64,000 nucleotides of DNA, taken from Oncomelania hupensis. Taxonomy: Eukaryota; Mollusca; Gastropoda; Littorinimorpha; Pomatiopsidae. Below are positions 25,249 through 35,185 of this stretch, piece after piece. Location: contig CM072519.1 of assembly GCA_036898135.1 (NCBI GenBank), forward strand, positions 35,004,939 through 35,068,938. Direction: 5' to 3'. A program made the position numbers and the translations under genes. The notes beneath the pieces are model-generated. The model ran no database searches. It saw only the letters and a list, made by a program, of their open reading frames with translations, and was not told the DNA's origin. Numbering within the stretch: the first letter of the stretch is position 1; each line of letters starts with the position of its first letter.

Positions 25249-25665
25249 AGACAATGTGTTGTTTCCCAACCCTCCATCTTCCCATCCCATCCCTTCTTCC
25301 TCCCAGCAATTTCGTGACATTCTTACAGGATCAAAGGACGAATGGAAGCATTCAACGCTATTTAATTTCGGTCTTCAAAAACATGATTTCAAAAATTAGT
25401 TCCACAAGTATCCTTAATGTCGAAAGGAACTGTAACGTAAAGCTGACTATCATTATATTTGCGCTGATTACCAGACACCGCTAGGAGATGAAGAATCTAT
25501 TAATCAACGCGGAAATGATTTTATTTTAGCTATTTGTATCGAATTGCAATTAAACATTTATCGATAAACGATTAAGCTTTTTACATAACTAAGAACAAGA
25601 TTGCAACCCATTAAATTGTATTTCAAGACACTTTATCTCTCAAAATATATTCAATTTTGTTTTTG
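25249..25665. other. Unassigned stretch
   Basis: No gene recognised; AT-rich. Confidence 0.4.
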
Positions 25666-25870
25666 TCGACAGGGGTTCGATAGATTGGAGTATAGCCTTG
25701 GCGTCCCCTGCGTAGAATGCCTTTATTTTGGGGTGACCGGCTGGTGGGGTGCCTTCGGTGTTGGTTGTTTTAGAAGATCTTTTATTCGGATCGGGATTAA
25801 GTCCTCTTTCAACCAAGTTGTGGTCCTGATTTTGTGGTCCTGATTAGGCTCTTTGCAGTGTAAGCAATAA
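25666..25870 (+). mobile_element. Family E LINE, 3' end (copy 3)
   Basis: Starts at GGGGTTCGATAGATTGGAGT and ends GCAGTGTAAGCAATAAATAA; the GGACC half of the hairpin is deleted. Same orientation as copies 1 and 2. Confidence 0.7.
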
Positions 25871-26557
25871 ATAACTTACTAACACACGCACATATAGCAG
25901 ATAGTCAGGATGTCCCAAAGTGGTAATTTTCATAGGAAATGTCCATAGGGAAAACTGAATTTTAGTTCCTGTTTTTGATGTGCCTGTTATGTCTTGGCTT
26001 TAATTTTTCCTCAAGGAAACAAAATACAAACATGTCCAAAATTGGTCACATCAGGCTAACATTTATGAAGATATGTTTAGGCAACTTTGCAATACAGCAC
26101 ATAATGTGTTTAGAAAATTATAGACAATACCGACCTTAACCTTTGACAAGTGTAAATCCGATTGACTCAAAAAGGACTGAGTAATAATTAAAGTACCTGC
26201 ATAGTAGGAAAGAGTTTTGAACAGAAAAGTGAAATACCGACCCATGGTGTAACTAATCGACGAAAAGACTTTTATTGAATGATTGGCCATCAGATAAGGT
26301 ATCTGCGTGATTATCAAACATTATTATATTCGGTTCCGTTTTAAAAAAAAATTAAAAGCGTGAATCCAAGAATTACCTCCCGTCATTTTGATCCTTTGAG
26401 AAGGGTAAAACACAATGGTACGTGGAAGCTGGCCACTAACCCAGGCAATGTTCCGTTGAGGTCTAATAAAAATCTATCCCTTGGGTCTTGAGATATGGAG
26501 TGCAACGGACCGACGGACGGATGGGCGCGCGTACATTTGTTTCAGTCTGATTCCCGA
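25871..26557. other. Unassigned stretch
   Basis: Around 26480-26535 is a phrase (TTGAGATATGGAGTGC, ACGGACCGACGGACGG) resembling the dispersed repeats at 40.1 and 44.4 kb. No gene seen. Confidence 0.4.
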
Positions 26558-26625
26558 CTATCCTATCCTATCCTATCCTATCCTATCCTAACCTATCCCG
26601 TAACTCGGAGGTCGTAGGGGCAACA
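26558..26625 (-). mobile_element. RTE LINE extreme 3' tail
   Basis: (TATCC)n followed by CGTAACTCGGAGGTCGTAGG, the antisense 3' tail of the RTE family, nothing more. A very short 5'-truncated insertion. Confidence 0.7.
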
Positions 26626-26639
26626 TAACATCTAATACT

Positions 26640-27700
26640 TTCCCGATAGTATCCGGAAATTTAAATACGATAGTTACTATTAATTACATCATGACGTCTT
26701 GTAAAAAATTATAATAACTGTTAATGAAAAAAAAATATATAGAAAAAACCAGCTTTAATGAATGAAGTGTTCACGATTTCCACCCACGCGGTGTGTTTAT
26801 TTTATACTTGTCGCCTGGCAAGAATATGGCCTACTTATCCCGACAAATGTTATTGACACCGGGACATAATCGTGTTTTACAACGATACATTTAAAAGGAT
26901 AAAAGGACACATAATATTGTATTGTCAAGCGAACGCAAAAGAAAGACATTTGGTCAAAGCTGCAGCACCTTTTGTATTTCACAAAGCAATGTATGTAGTG
27001 TCCGAAGGTATATATTAGGGATACATTTTGCCTATCTGTTGAAGCATTTCAATAGTATTGACCAACACAGCTATAACGCAGTATGATTGAGTTACAGTAA
27101 TATTCTTTACAGGCGCATATTTATGCTCCATGTTATGTACTGTGGTGAAAGGTGAGGCGAGACTGATCATGTTTGGGAGAGATGCTCCCTTGAGGCTGTC
27201 CTTTGATGGGTTAGTCTGACCTTGGGTGGCTCATGCTATGCAGAATCCTTTGGTGTGGACATTGGATTATGCAGGTCAGGCGACACGCCATATGTTCTTC
27301 TCGCCTGACCATTCGTCTTCTGCTTTTGGTGGTGAACAGGACTACATTGTCGGTTGGCATTTTATGCAGGTTTGTGGCAGTGACCTGCAGAAAGTGTCGT
27401 GGCACTAATAATAGCCAGCGATCCGGTTTACTATCGACACGCTTTCCAGCCTTGTTAGGCAAATATTATGTCTATCTTACGAGGGATAAATAAAACTAAT
27501 ATTTCAGGTTGGGCCGTGTTCTTGTGGTGGTGGCCGGGAGGCGGGAGTCCAATACTTCGCTCGGCTACGTTAACACAGCGCTTAGCGCTGCAAATGCCGT
27601 ATTGACTAAGATCATTGCCTTAATAGTTCTTTGAGCCGATGCGCAATTAAGGAATACTTTTTTTGAACGTTAAAAAAACACCACATTTCTCCCCTTTGTC
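26640..27700. other. Unassigned stretch
   Basis: Overlapping frames at 27211-27493 on both strands are open for 60-86 codons but have no recognised domain. Confidence 0.35.
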
Positions 27701-27796
27701 TCTTCGTTTTCTTTCATTCATCCTTTCTTTCTTTCTTTTTTTTCTTCCTTTTTTTCTTTCTTCTTCTCCTTTCTGTTGTTGTTGCGGTTGTTCTTT

Positions 27797-27830
<34 letters not shown>
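27797..27830. repeat. (TTG)n microsatellite in a pyrimidine-rich tract
   Basis: TTG run inside about 27690-27900 of C/T-rich DNA. Confidence 0.9.
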
Positions 27831-28121
27831 CATCCTCTTCCTCCTTCCTCTTTCTTACCACCCCACCCCCTCTCCTTCCTTCTTTTTCTTCTTCTCCAAA
27901 CTGTCTTACTTTCCCCTGGTTCTAATCAGAGCCAGGCACCCATTCGCAGCGGGGGTAGTAGATTGGGGTACGGTGTGTAGTGCGCTGTTTCATTCTTTAT
28001 GACGTTCAATGGTACTGGTAGTATCCAGGTGCTAACTGCTGTCCCAAACCTCGTATTAACTGGGCGTTGCGCTGCTTAGTGAAACATTTCGAGTGTCCAG
28101 GCCACGGCGCTACTACGCTAT

Positions 28122-28125
<4 letters not shown>

Positions 28126-28208
<83 letters not shown>

Positions 28209-28222
28209 GAGAGAAAGAGAGG
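28126..28222. repeat. (GA)n microsatellite
   Basis: GA run with GAAA variants toward the right. Confidence 0.96.
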
Positions 28223-28742
28223 TGGGGGCAGGGGTGAATATAGGCAAAAATGGAAGGATCGGCCTTCAGGACCACATGGCTTCAACATAAAGCGAATGAC
28301 TCACAGCTTAGGCATGGACCTACCTTGGCGCTAAATAACATTGAATTACACCACCTTTCAAGTTCAACACAGTTAAGTATTTATCTGGATTCTGAGGGAG
28401 TTCATTTCCTTTCTGTTCCATCTCTGCATGATTAGATGCGTGAAAAATCCGAGGAATTCAGTTTTATGCGATCGTGGGTAGGTAAATTATTTATTTTTAT
28501 GTGAAGTCTTCTCTGCGGTAATTGAACGTGAGCTTTTAGTATTTTTAGTACGCTTTCATAAGTTTAAAGTAAGCCTGAGGCTATTCCTTCTTTTTTTTGT
28601 ATTTGTAGTCTTTATTTTTACATTAAATAGTTTGGTTATTATTGAGTCAAAGCTGTTCCGAGAACTCGGAAAAAAACAACCAAATAAGTATCAGAGGCAA
28701 AAACGTTTGTGTAGGACGCAAGCAATAAAGGTGTCTCACTTA

Positions 28743-28971
28743 TGGCCTGTTGTAATTGCAAGGTTCGGGGAGTTTCAAACACTTTTTTTGAGGTTCTCAC
28801 ATTCTAAACCTAGCTTCCTGAACCTTTCACACAACAACAACAAAGTTCAGAAACCTACGTTCGTGCAATAAAGAAATAGATCAGGAGATTAAGTTCGGGA
28901 TATGAGAACCTCGAAAAACAGTTTTTGATCCTCCCAGAACCTTCCACGAACCTTTCATATAAGACAGGCCA
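28743..28971. mobile_element. MITE, PIF/Harbinger (Tourist) type
   Basis: 229 bp with long inverted ends: TGGCCTGTTGTAATTGCAAG at the left and, reverse complemented, TGGCCTGTCTTATATGAAAG at the right, alignable for about 75 bp per arm (GAGGTTCTCA in both). The 3-bp direct repeat TTA flanks it (28740-28742, 28972-28974). A TTA TSD plus a GGCCTGT end is the Harbinger/Tourist signature. It has no coding capacity. Confidence 0.72.
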
Positions 28972-29736
28972 TTACAGAGATGGAACTAGAGATTATTGGC
29001 GATATAATTCTTATCAGACGCTAATCCTCCGAGCGTGGAATCAGGGAATTATAGGAAAGATCTAACTCCCCTTCTTTTCTGCAAATGGTTTGCACCTGTG
29101 GACGTGCGCTTCAGATCAAGCGTCCACAATGGCAGGACACGCACTTTTCCAAGAGCAGACATCGGAAGTGACCAAGATCTCGCGATGATGTCCTTCCGGC
29201 TCCACTTAAAGAGAGTAAACGCAGCATAGTGCACAGAATGGAGTTCGACCTGGACAAACTGCAAGACTCGGAGGTGGCAGAAACATTCCAAGCCACAATA
29301 GGAGGGGAATTTGCACCACTGCTCGTTCTCGGAGCTGGTGAAGTAGATATCAACATCATGACCACCAATTTCAACTCAGCTGTGACTGATGCCGCCACTG
29401 AGATACTTGGTAAGCACCGCCCAAATAAGAAACCGTCGATCACACCTAAACTTCTGGACCTGTTTGATAAACGAAGAGAGATGAAAAAGACAAAAGAACA
29501 CCTCATCGGGAGCTGATGCCTACCGAAAAATCAACAATGACATCCAAAAAGGCATGCGCACAGCAAAGGAGAACTGGATAGAAGATCGATACCAGGAAAT
29601 AGAGAATAGTCTTAACAAGAACAAGAACAAGAGCAAGAAGGCCTACCAGATTGTGATGCGGCTGGCAAGTGTTAAACAGCCCAAGGTCTCCACAATCCAT
29701 AGCAGGACTCGCATATACCTTACAGAAGAACAAGAA

Positions 29737-29857
29737 CTGACACTGAACGAAGACATGAGGGTTGCTGAGAACAGAGGAAAATGAAGTATGCTGGTTAAAC
29801 GATCATCTGCGGTGCACCAACGACCTTTGAGTTGCGGGATAAGATAGGATAGGATAG
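29737..29857 (+). mobile_element. Nested 121-bp RTE 3' end inside the RTE copy
   Basis: Starts CTGACACTGAACGAAGACAT and ends in (GGATA)n: the last ~120 bp of the same LINE family, inserted in the connector region. It is flanked by the 12-bp duplication GAAGAACAAGAA (29725-29736 and 29858-29869), so it arrived as a severely 5'-truncated retroposition. Confidence 0.85.
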
Positions 29858-30404
29858 GAAGAACAAGAAGTCTTAGATAGATGGACAGAGTACTGCTCTG
29901 ACCTTTACAACCACACACCAAAGGGAGACCCATCAATTCTAGCATGTACGCAGAACACAGAAGAAGAAGAAGAAATCCTCCCAGTCTCCGAGAAGAACTT
30001 AGGCAGCAGTGCAATCGTGGAAGAAGGGGGAGTCATCGGGAATTGACAACATACCCGCGGAATTCCTTCAAGCAGGAAGAGAGGCGATTGACGCCCTCAA
30101 CATTATCTGTAACAAGATCTGGCAGAGTGGGAAGTAGCCCACACCATGGACCCAGTCGCTTGTCATCACTCTTCCCAAAAAGGGTAACCTTCAGGAGTGT
30201 TACAATTACCGCACCATCAGCCTCATCAGCCATCCCAGCAAGGTCCTCCAGAAAATAGTACTCAACAGGTTGAAACCCCAAGCTGAACAAATCATAGCTG
30301 AAGAACAAGCAGGATTCATTGCAGGACGAAGTACCAATGAACAGATTTTCAACCTCAGAATAATCTGCGAGAAATACCTATAGCACCAACAACATCGTTA
30401 TCAT

Positions 30405-31006
30405 GTGTTTGTAGACTTCAAGAAAGCGTTTCACCGAACCTGGCATGCAGCTCTGTGGGCAACCACGAAAGTGTACAACATAAGCCCTAAAATTATTGAA
30501 GTCATCAAAAGTCTGTATGACAAAACTAGCAATGCAGTCCTCCACAACAGCCCATCGGAAACTGGTTCAGAACAACAATCGGCGTGCGTCAAGGACGCTT
30601 ACTCTCTCCAACACTCGTCAACATCTTCCTAGAGCGCATCATGTCAGATGCCCTTGCAGATCACGAAGGTACAGTCAGCATATGGAGTAGAACAATCTCA
30701 AACTTCCGTTTCGCGGATGACATTGATGGATTGGTTGGTGAGGAACAAGAACTTGAACAGCTGGTACAGAGACTTGACACCATCTCCAGAACCTGTGGAA
30801 TACAAATAGATGCAGAAAAGACCAAAATGATGACCAACAACACCAATGGCATCAACACGGACATCAAAGTCCAAGGCCAATTCCTCAACACAGTGCACAG
30901 CTTCAAATATTTAGGAGCCATTGTATCAGACAATGGGTCCCGACTGGAAATCCTCTCCAGGATTGCACAAACAACTGCTGCCATGGCAAGGCTGAAGGCC
31001 ATTTGA
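30405..31006 (+). pseudogene. RT domain of RTE-like LINE (broken)
   Basis: Reverse transcriptase core. FVDFKKAF (palm, Asp of motif A) starts at 30405. A frame change occurs at about 30580 (the RQGRLLSPTL block, normally RQGCLLSP). FADD lies at about 30711-30722. Then GIQIDAEKTKMM and FKYLGAIVSDNGSR. The neighbouring copies show the same order. It cannot encode one continuous protein. Confidence 0.85.
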
Positions 31007-31085
31007 AAGGACAGGACCATCAGTCTACATTCCTAGGTAAGGCTGTTGCGCTCCCATGTCATCTTCATCTTTCTATACGCTTGCG

Positions 31086-31128
31086 GGAGTCCGCTGGACC
31101 TAAAGCAATAACCATATAATGTATTGTA
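31086..31128 (+). mobile_element. Family E tail insertion (43 bp)
   Basis: GGAGTCCGCTGGACCTAAAG through GTATTGTA: only the last third of the family E hairpin and its tail, inserted in the RTE coding region. Flanked by ATACGCTTGCG (31075-31085, 31129-31139). Confidence 0.8.
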
Positions 31129-31570
31129 ATACGCTTGCGAAACATGGACCATCACAGCAGATCTACAACCAAGAATACAAAGCATAGAGGTGAGGTGCTA
31201 TTGAAGACTTCTGGGCATTTCCTATACCCAGCACATCCCCAACGACTAAGTCCGACAGACGATCACACAAGCCATTGGGGAGCATGATGACATGCTCACA
31301 GTGGTGAAGAAACGGAAACTCCGATGGTTATGGCCACGTCACCAGATCATCAGGCCTTGCACAGACCATGCTGCAAGGCACGGTGCAAGTAGACAGAAGA
31401 AGAGGGAGACAGAAAAAGTGGTGGGAGGACACCATTCGATAATGGACTGGTTTGACCCTGAGCGAAGCCATGAGGGTTGCTGAGGACAGAGAAAGATGGA
31501 GTACGCTGGTTAAACTATTACCTGTGGTACCAAAACGACCTTCGAGTTAAGGGATAGGATATGATAGGAT

Positions 31571-31859
31571 AGATACTTGCGCCATAAACACAGATGGCCA
31601 TTCCGCCGTGCTCTCAGTGTATTGTCTGGGCATAACAACCACAACAACCAAGTATCGGAAATGGGTAGGGTACACCCGAATGCTATAACATCACAGTTGT
31701 ATGGTTAACCAACGAACACGTAAAGGCGTGGTGCCGGTGTGACATCGTCACAGTTCCTAGTAACTTAGCTGATTTGGGAGCGACTAGGAGCATTCTGATT
31801 GGTCGACGCGTTACAAAATTCGACGCATGCGCACAGTGCTATCGTAGTCTTAGTAAGGA

Positions 31860-31894
<35 letters not shown>

Positions 31895-33308
31895 GTAAAG
31901 GGTTACGACCCCTAAGAACATCGTGAAAAAGCCGGTCCGACATGACCTGGCGCATGCGCACAAGCGCCCGGATAAAGTAGGATACCAGGAACTTTGACGA
32001 TGTGACACCGGATGACCCATTACATGCGAATCTGTGAGCTAGCCTATGCAGTGTTTAACTGCGAGCGCCTGTACACTTTCGAGTGCCTATGACTACATTC
32101 TCGCTAGCTACCACTTATGGCAAATAACAAGGGAAGTTAGTTTATGTACAGATTGCAGCAGCTAACAATCGTTTTTAAAACGCTCATACAACAACGTTTC
32201 ATTAAAATAAAATTTCGCAAATACAGACACACAAAAACGTTTGACTATAATTATATTAAATAAAATAATAATCTAGAAGTAGACATTTGTATGCATTTTT
32301 CGGATTTTGACGAAAGGTTTCAGACCTAAATGGAAGATGTATCCACTAAAGCTTCTTGCACTATAAGGTAGTCATCTTACCACACTTAACTTCGGCGTGG
32401 CGCAATACACTGGGGTAAGCAAAGCGCTGTGGTTTAAGCAAAGCCCGTCAACATTTATCGCCACACAGCGTAACTGAGACTCGCTGAGTACCTATTAGAG
32501 AGGCGAACGTAGGCCTCTGCTATTGTCAGCAACGCAATGTGCAATGAGGCCTCTTTGATGGTTAGGGCACTGTGGTCAGGATCCAGAAGGAAAGCAATCT
32601 CTTCCACCTACCCAGTCTTTAGAAGGTATGTTGCGCCGTTGATCTGGATCCGTGACCGATCGTCTTGATTATGGCGGAAGACTAGTGTGATAATTATGAT
32701 ATATGCTTCGTAGTTATGCAGTGTATCTAGTCTGGAATGTTCGTTTTAAATATGTACATAAGCGTGAGTCCGTGCATGATGTGTCTTTATACATGTTTTA
32801 TATTTTTATTATTACCGTTTACTGATAGCAATTGTATGGTAACATTTCTCTTGCGAGATAATACAATTTTCTGAATCTGAGACCGACTTCCAAGCAAAAC
32901 CACTATAACTAACCCTAGTTAAATATAAAACTACTGCTAGCCGATGATAACTGTTTTTGTTTTAAATCAGTGGTGTTTTTGGTCATAAATTGTATTGATT
33001 AGGTGTTTTTTTTAACCCCTCAGTGTTCTTCTACTTGAAAGAATTGTTTTTATCGTCAATATATTTAGTAATGATTTTTACAAAAATATCTGGTACATGC
33101 TCTGCTGTATAACCGACTGAAACACAAACCTATAGTAGCAATGGAAAAATCTATGACCAAACTTATACTCTTATTATACATGTACTCTTAAAGCATAGGT
33201 TTTAAATATAACAGGGAAATCCCCATTTGAAATGGCCTAAATATTAAAAAAAAACACGTAATCTTTAACACCATTTTTGTCAATTAATAACAAAATTATT
33301 ATATTACG
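31571..33308. other. Unassigned stretch with an interstitial telomere-like run
   Basis: Apart from the TTAGGG run (separate entry), no gene or known element. Short AT-rich frames only. Confidence 0.4.
31859..31898 (+). repeat. Interstitial telomere-like (TTAGGG)n
   Basis: About six units of TTAGGG, one expanded to TTTAGGG, followed by TAAAGGG. TTAGGG is the ancestral animal telomere unit. It lies far from either window edge and next to LINE sequence. Confidence 0.85.
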
Positions 33309-33510
33309 CCAGCTGCAGCGATAGCTCCGTGGAGCGCAAGCTTCGTATATGTGCGTCTTGGACGACGTGGGTTCGAATCCTGACTTAGTAAACTATTTTG
33401 CCACGTGGGTTGGAATCCTGACTTAGCAAACTAGTATATGCATGCTGGATATTAGTGGTCAGCGCCTTAAGAAACTATCTGAGCTTGTAAGTGCGTTATA
33501 TAAGACCAAT
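33309..33510 (+). mobile_element. tRNA-derived SINE (family F)
   Basis: The head has an A-box-like GATAGCTCCGTGGAGCGC and a B box GGTTCGAATCC at about 33371, followed by a duplicated GTGGGTTGGAATCCTGACTT. The 3' part reads CAGCGCCTTAAGAAACTAT and TGCGTTATATAAGACC. A related 3' end lies at about 52263-52315. The Pol III boxes are visible; identity with a specific tRNA is not clear. Confidence 0.65.
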
Positions 33511-33975
33511 CACTTTACGATAAATATTTGCTGTGTAACTGGGGGCAATGTGAACATATTACTGACCGACGACTACTGCAAGTGTCCCTGTCAGATGTCC
33601 ATGTGAACATAGCCTGACAATGTTAATCGTCAGGCAGAGTTATTTGCCAAGACCTTCCATTTGAGGTAGTACTGAAGAAATATAAGATCAATATCAGTCA
33701 CTCTCTATCACTGTCGATAATCTTAGCTCAAGAAATACCAATGCAAATACAGTGGAACCTCCGGTATACGACCGTCCAAAATCTGATAAAAAACGGTCTT
33801 ATAATAGAGGTGGTCTTATACCGGAAACAAGGGGTGCGGGGAAGGGTGGGGTGGAGGGAGGGCGGGATGTCCGGCTCGTAGGGGTATGTAGTCATAATTT
33901 TCACACTCACCAGCATGTATTTTCTCTGACAAAGGAAAGTGTAAAACATGTTTTATTTTTAGCTTTGTCTTTTAT

Positions 33976-34290
33976 TCACAACTTCAAAAATAACGGAATG
34001 TTTCTTCTTCTTGCCTCCACGAACCACTGCCAGACGCGTTCATCCAAGTCTGTCAGTGCAGAAGCTCTCAGTTTCGATGTTTTCCTTTCGCCACTTTCTC
34101 CACTCTCCCATCGTAGTTTCACAGATTCCTTATCCTTTATGATTAGCTGAATTTGGGTCTTCCCAACGTCTAAACGTCTTGCAATAGACAAACAACTCTC
34201 CCCATTTTCACTTCTTTCAATCACTTTCATTCTCTCTGCCAAACTCAAAACTTTCCTCTTGCGCGACGCTATTTTGACAAGCCAGTATAG
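33976..34290 (-). pseudogene. Tigger transposase N-terminal fragment (CENP-B-type HTH)
   Basis: Reads KRKVLSLAERMKVIERSENG, then SCLSIARRLDVGKTQIQLII (psq/CENP-B N-terminal helix-turn-helix), then TDLDERVWQWFVEARRRNIP, the start of the second, Tc5/CENP-B-type DNA-binding domain. It stops at about 33976 after FLKL. The DDE catalytic domain is absent. The nearest in-frame Met is internal, so the true start is lost or upstream. Confidence 0.85.
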
Positions 34291-34347
34291 GCGAGTAATG
34301 TCCCTTACTTGCGAACCGGAAAAAGCAGAAAACAGCAGGCGTACACT

Positions 34348-34375
34348 TGATTGATTGATTGATTTTTGCTTTAGG
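34348..34375 (-). mobile_element. 28-bp family E tail insertion
   Basis: Only (TGAT)n plus TTTTTGCTTTAGG, the extreme 3' end of family E in antisense, flanked by the 11-bp duplication AGGCGTACACT (34337-34347, 34376-34386). The shortest insertion I can document in the window. Confidence 0.75.
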
Positions 34376-34596
34376 AGGCGTACACTAACATGAGAGAAAA
34401 AACGAAAGGTACAGACAATAAATTAACTGATATCCCTTTTAAATTGCCTAAGACGGTCGTATAAAGGGCTTAAGACACGGTCGCTGGTCGCATAAACGAG
34501 GTTGTCGCATACCAGAGGTCATTTATTATTGGAAGTGAATCCGTCAGAAGTTTTCAGGTCACATAACGGAGGGAGTCGTGTACCAGAGAGACGGAT

Positions 34597-34674
34597 TGAT
34601 TGATTGATTGATTGATTGATTCTTGCTTTAGGTCCAGCGGACTCCTCCGAGCCAAATCAGGACCGGAGAGAGAG
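34597..34674 (-). mobile_element. Family E hairpin-tail retroposon in Tigger relic
   Basis: Antisense (TGAT)n tail, CTTGCTTTAGGTCCAGCGGA, through GGACCGG and a short GA run. Flanked by AGAGAGACGGAT (34585-34596, 34675-34686). It starts at the same base of the GGTCC stem as the copies at 8.4 and 43.7 kb. Confidence 0.8.
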
Positions 34675-35048
34675 AGAGAGACGGATACCGGAGGTTCCAC
34701 TGTATTAGCACTCCTTCGGTTGAGAATATAAACCGAGGTACCTTGTACGCATGCATTCTACCCGCGCCGACTTTAAAGATCACGACGCCCATGTTCTAGA
34801 CAGGGGAGTGGCAAAAACATCTACACACCGTATCCACCATGCAAAATAGGTTCTTTTCCCGCATCCCTCTTGCTGCATACTGTGCCGAGTTTAACGCTAT
34901 GCAGCCATCTAACCTATCATGTTGTGTGCATGTCTGTTTATTTGAGCCTACATGACGCTTGTAAGTTGGACGAAATTGCTGGGTTCTTTAACGTGCCACC
35001 GAGACTAAAATGGAGAGTGGAACACCGTAAAAAGGTAGTTACGCATCG

Positions 35049-35052
35049 TCTT

Positions 35053-35126
<74 letters not shown>

Positions 35127-35128
35127 GC
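35049..35128. repeat. (CTA)n microsatellite
   Basis: About 26 CTA units. Confidence 0.96.
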
Positions 35129-35185
35129 TACTATAGGTAGTCCAGCCACTTGTTAACAGTAAATATCACACATTTATTTCCTCTA
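35129..35185 (-). repeat. Repeat X copy 2, distal piece
   Basis: Reverse complement of the 13308-13358 part of copy 1 (TAGTCCAGCCACTTGTTAAC, then ATTTCCTCTA). It is cut off from the rest of X by the RTE insertion that begins at 35186. Confidence 0.75.

Larger units (their letters stand above)
29040..31570 (+). mobile_element. RTE/BovB-like LINE, most complete copy (degraded)
   Basis: Runs in order through: end of the endonuclease (KWFAPVDVRFRSSVHN, then PRADIGSDQDLAMMSFRL), a connector (TTNFNSAVTDAATEILGKHR), early RT (FVDFKKAFHRTWHAALWATT), RT core (SDALADHEGTVSIWSRTISN, then FRFADDIDGLVGEEQELEQL with the catalytic FADD), thumb and C-terminal tail. It ends with GAGTTAAGGGATAGGATA, the family tail. 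Frameshifts and stops break it into at least six frames. It contains two nested TSD-flanked insertions (29737-29857, 31086-31128). The N-terminal part of the endonuclease is missing. Confidence 0.88.
33750..34702 (-). mobile_element. pogo/Tigger-like transposon relic
   Basis: Ends are CAGTGGAACCTCCGGTAT and its inverse, flanked by TA (33748-33749, 34703-34704). The interior has a minus-strand transposase start. Subterminal blocks (GGTCTTATA.., GGTCGTATA..) recur near both ends. Two short family E insertions (34348-34375, 34597-34674) landed in it later. The size (953 bp) is well below a full Tigger, so it is an internally deleted, non-autonomous derivative. Confidence 0.88.

Noticed and set aside
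28093..28334. Poly-(RE) frames that look like RS/RE-rich proteins
   Set aside because: Generated by the (GA)n run; similar frames occur at 38.2 and 61.6 kb over GA/CT runs.
29111..29506. Minus-strand ORF of 131 codons
   Set aside because: Shadow of the RTE LINE coding on the plus strand.
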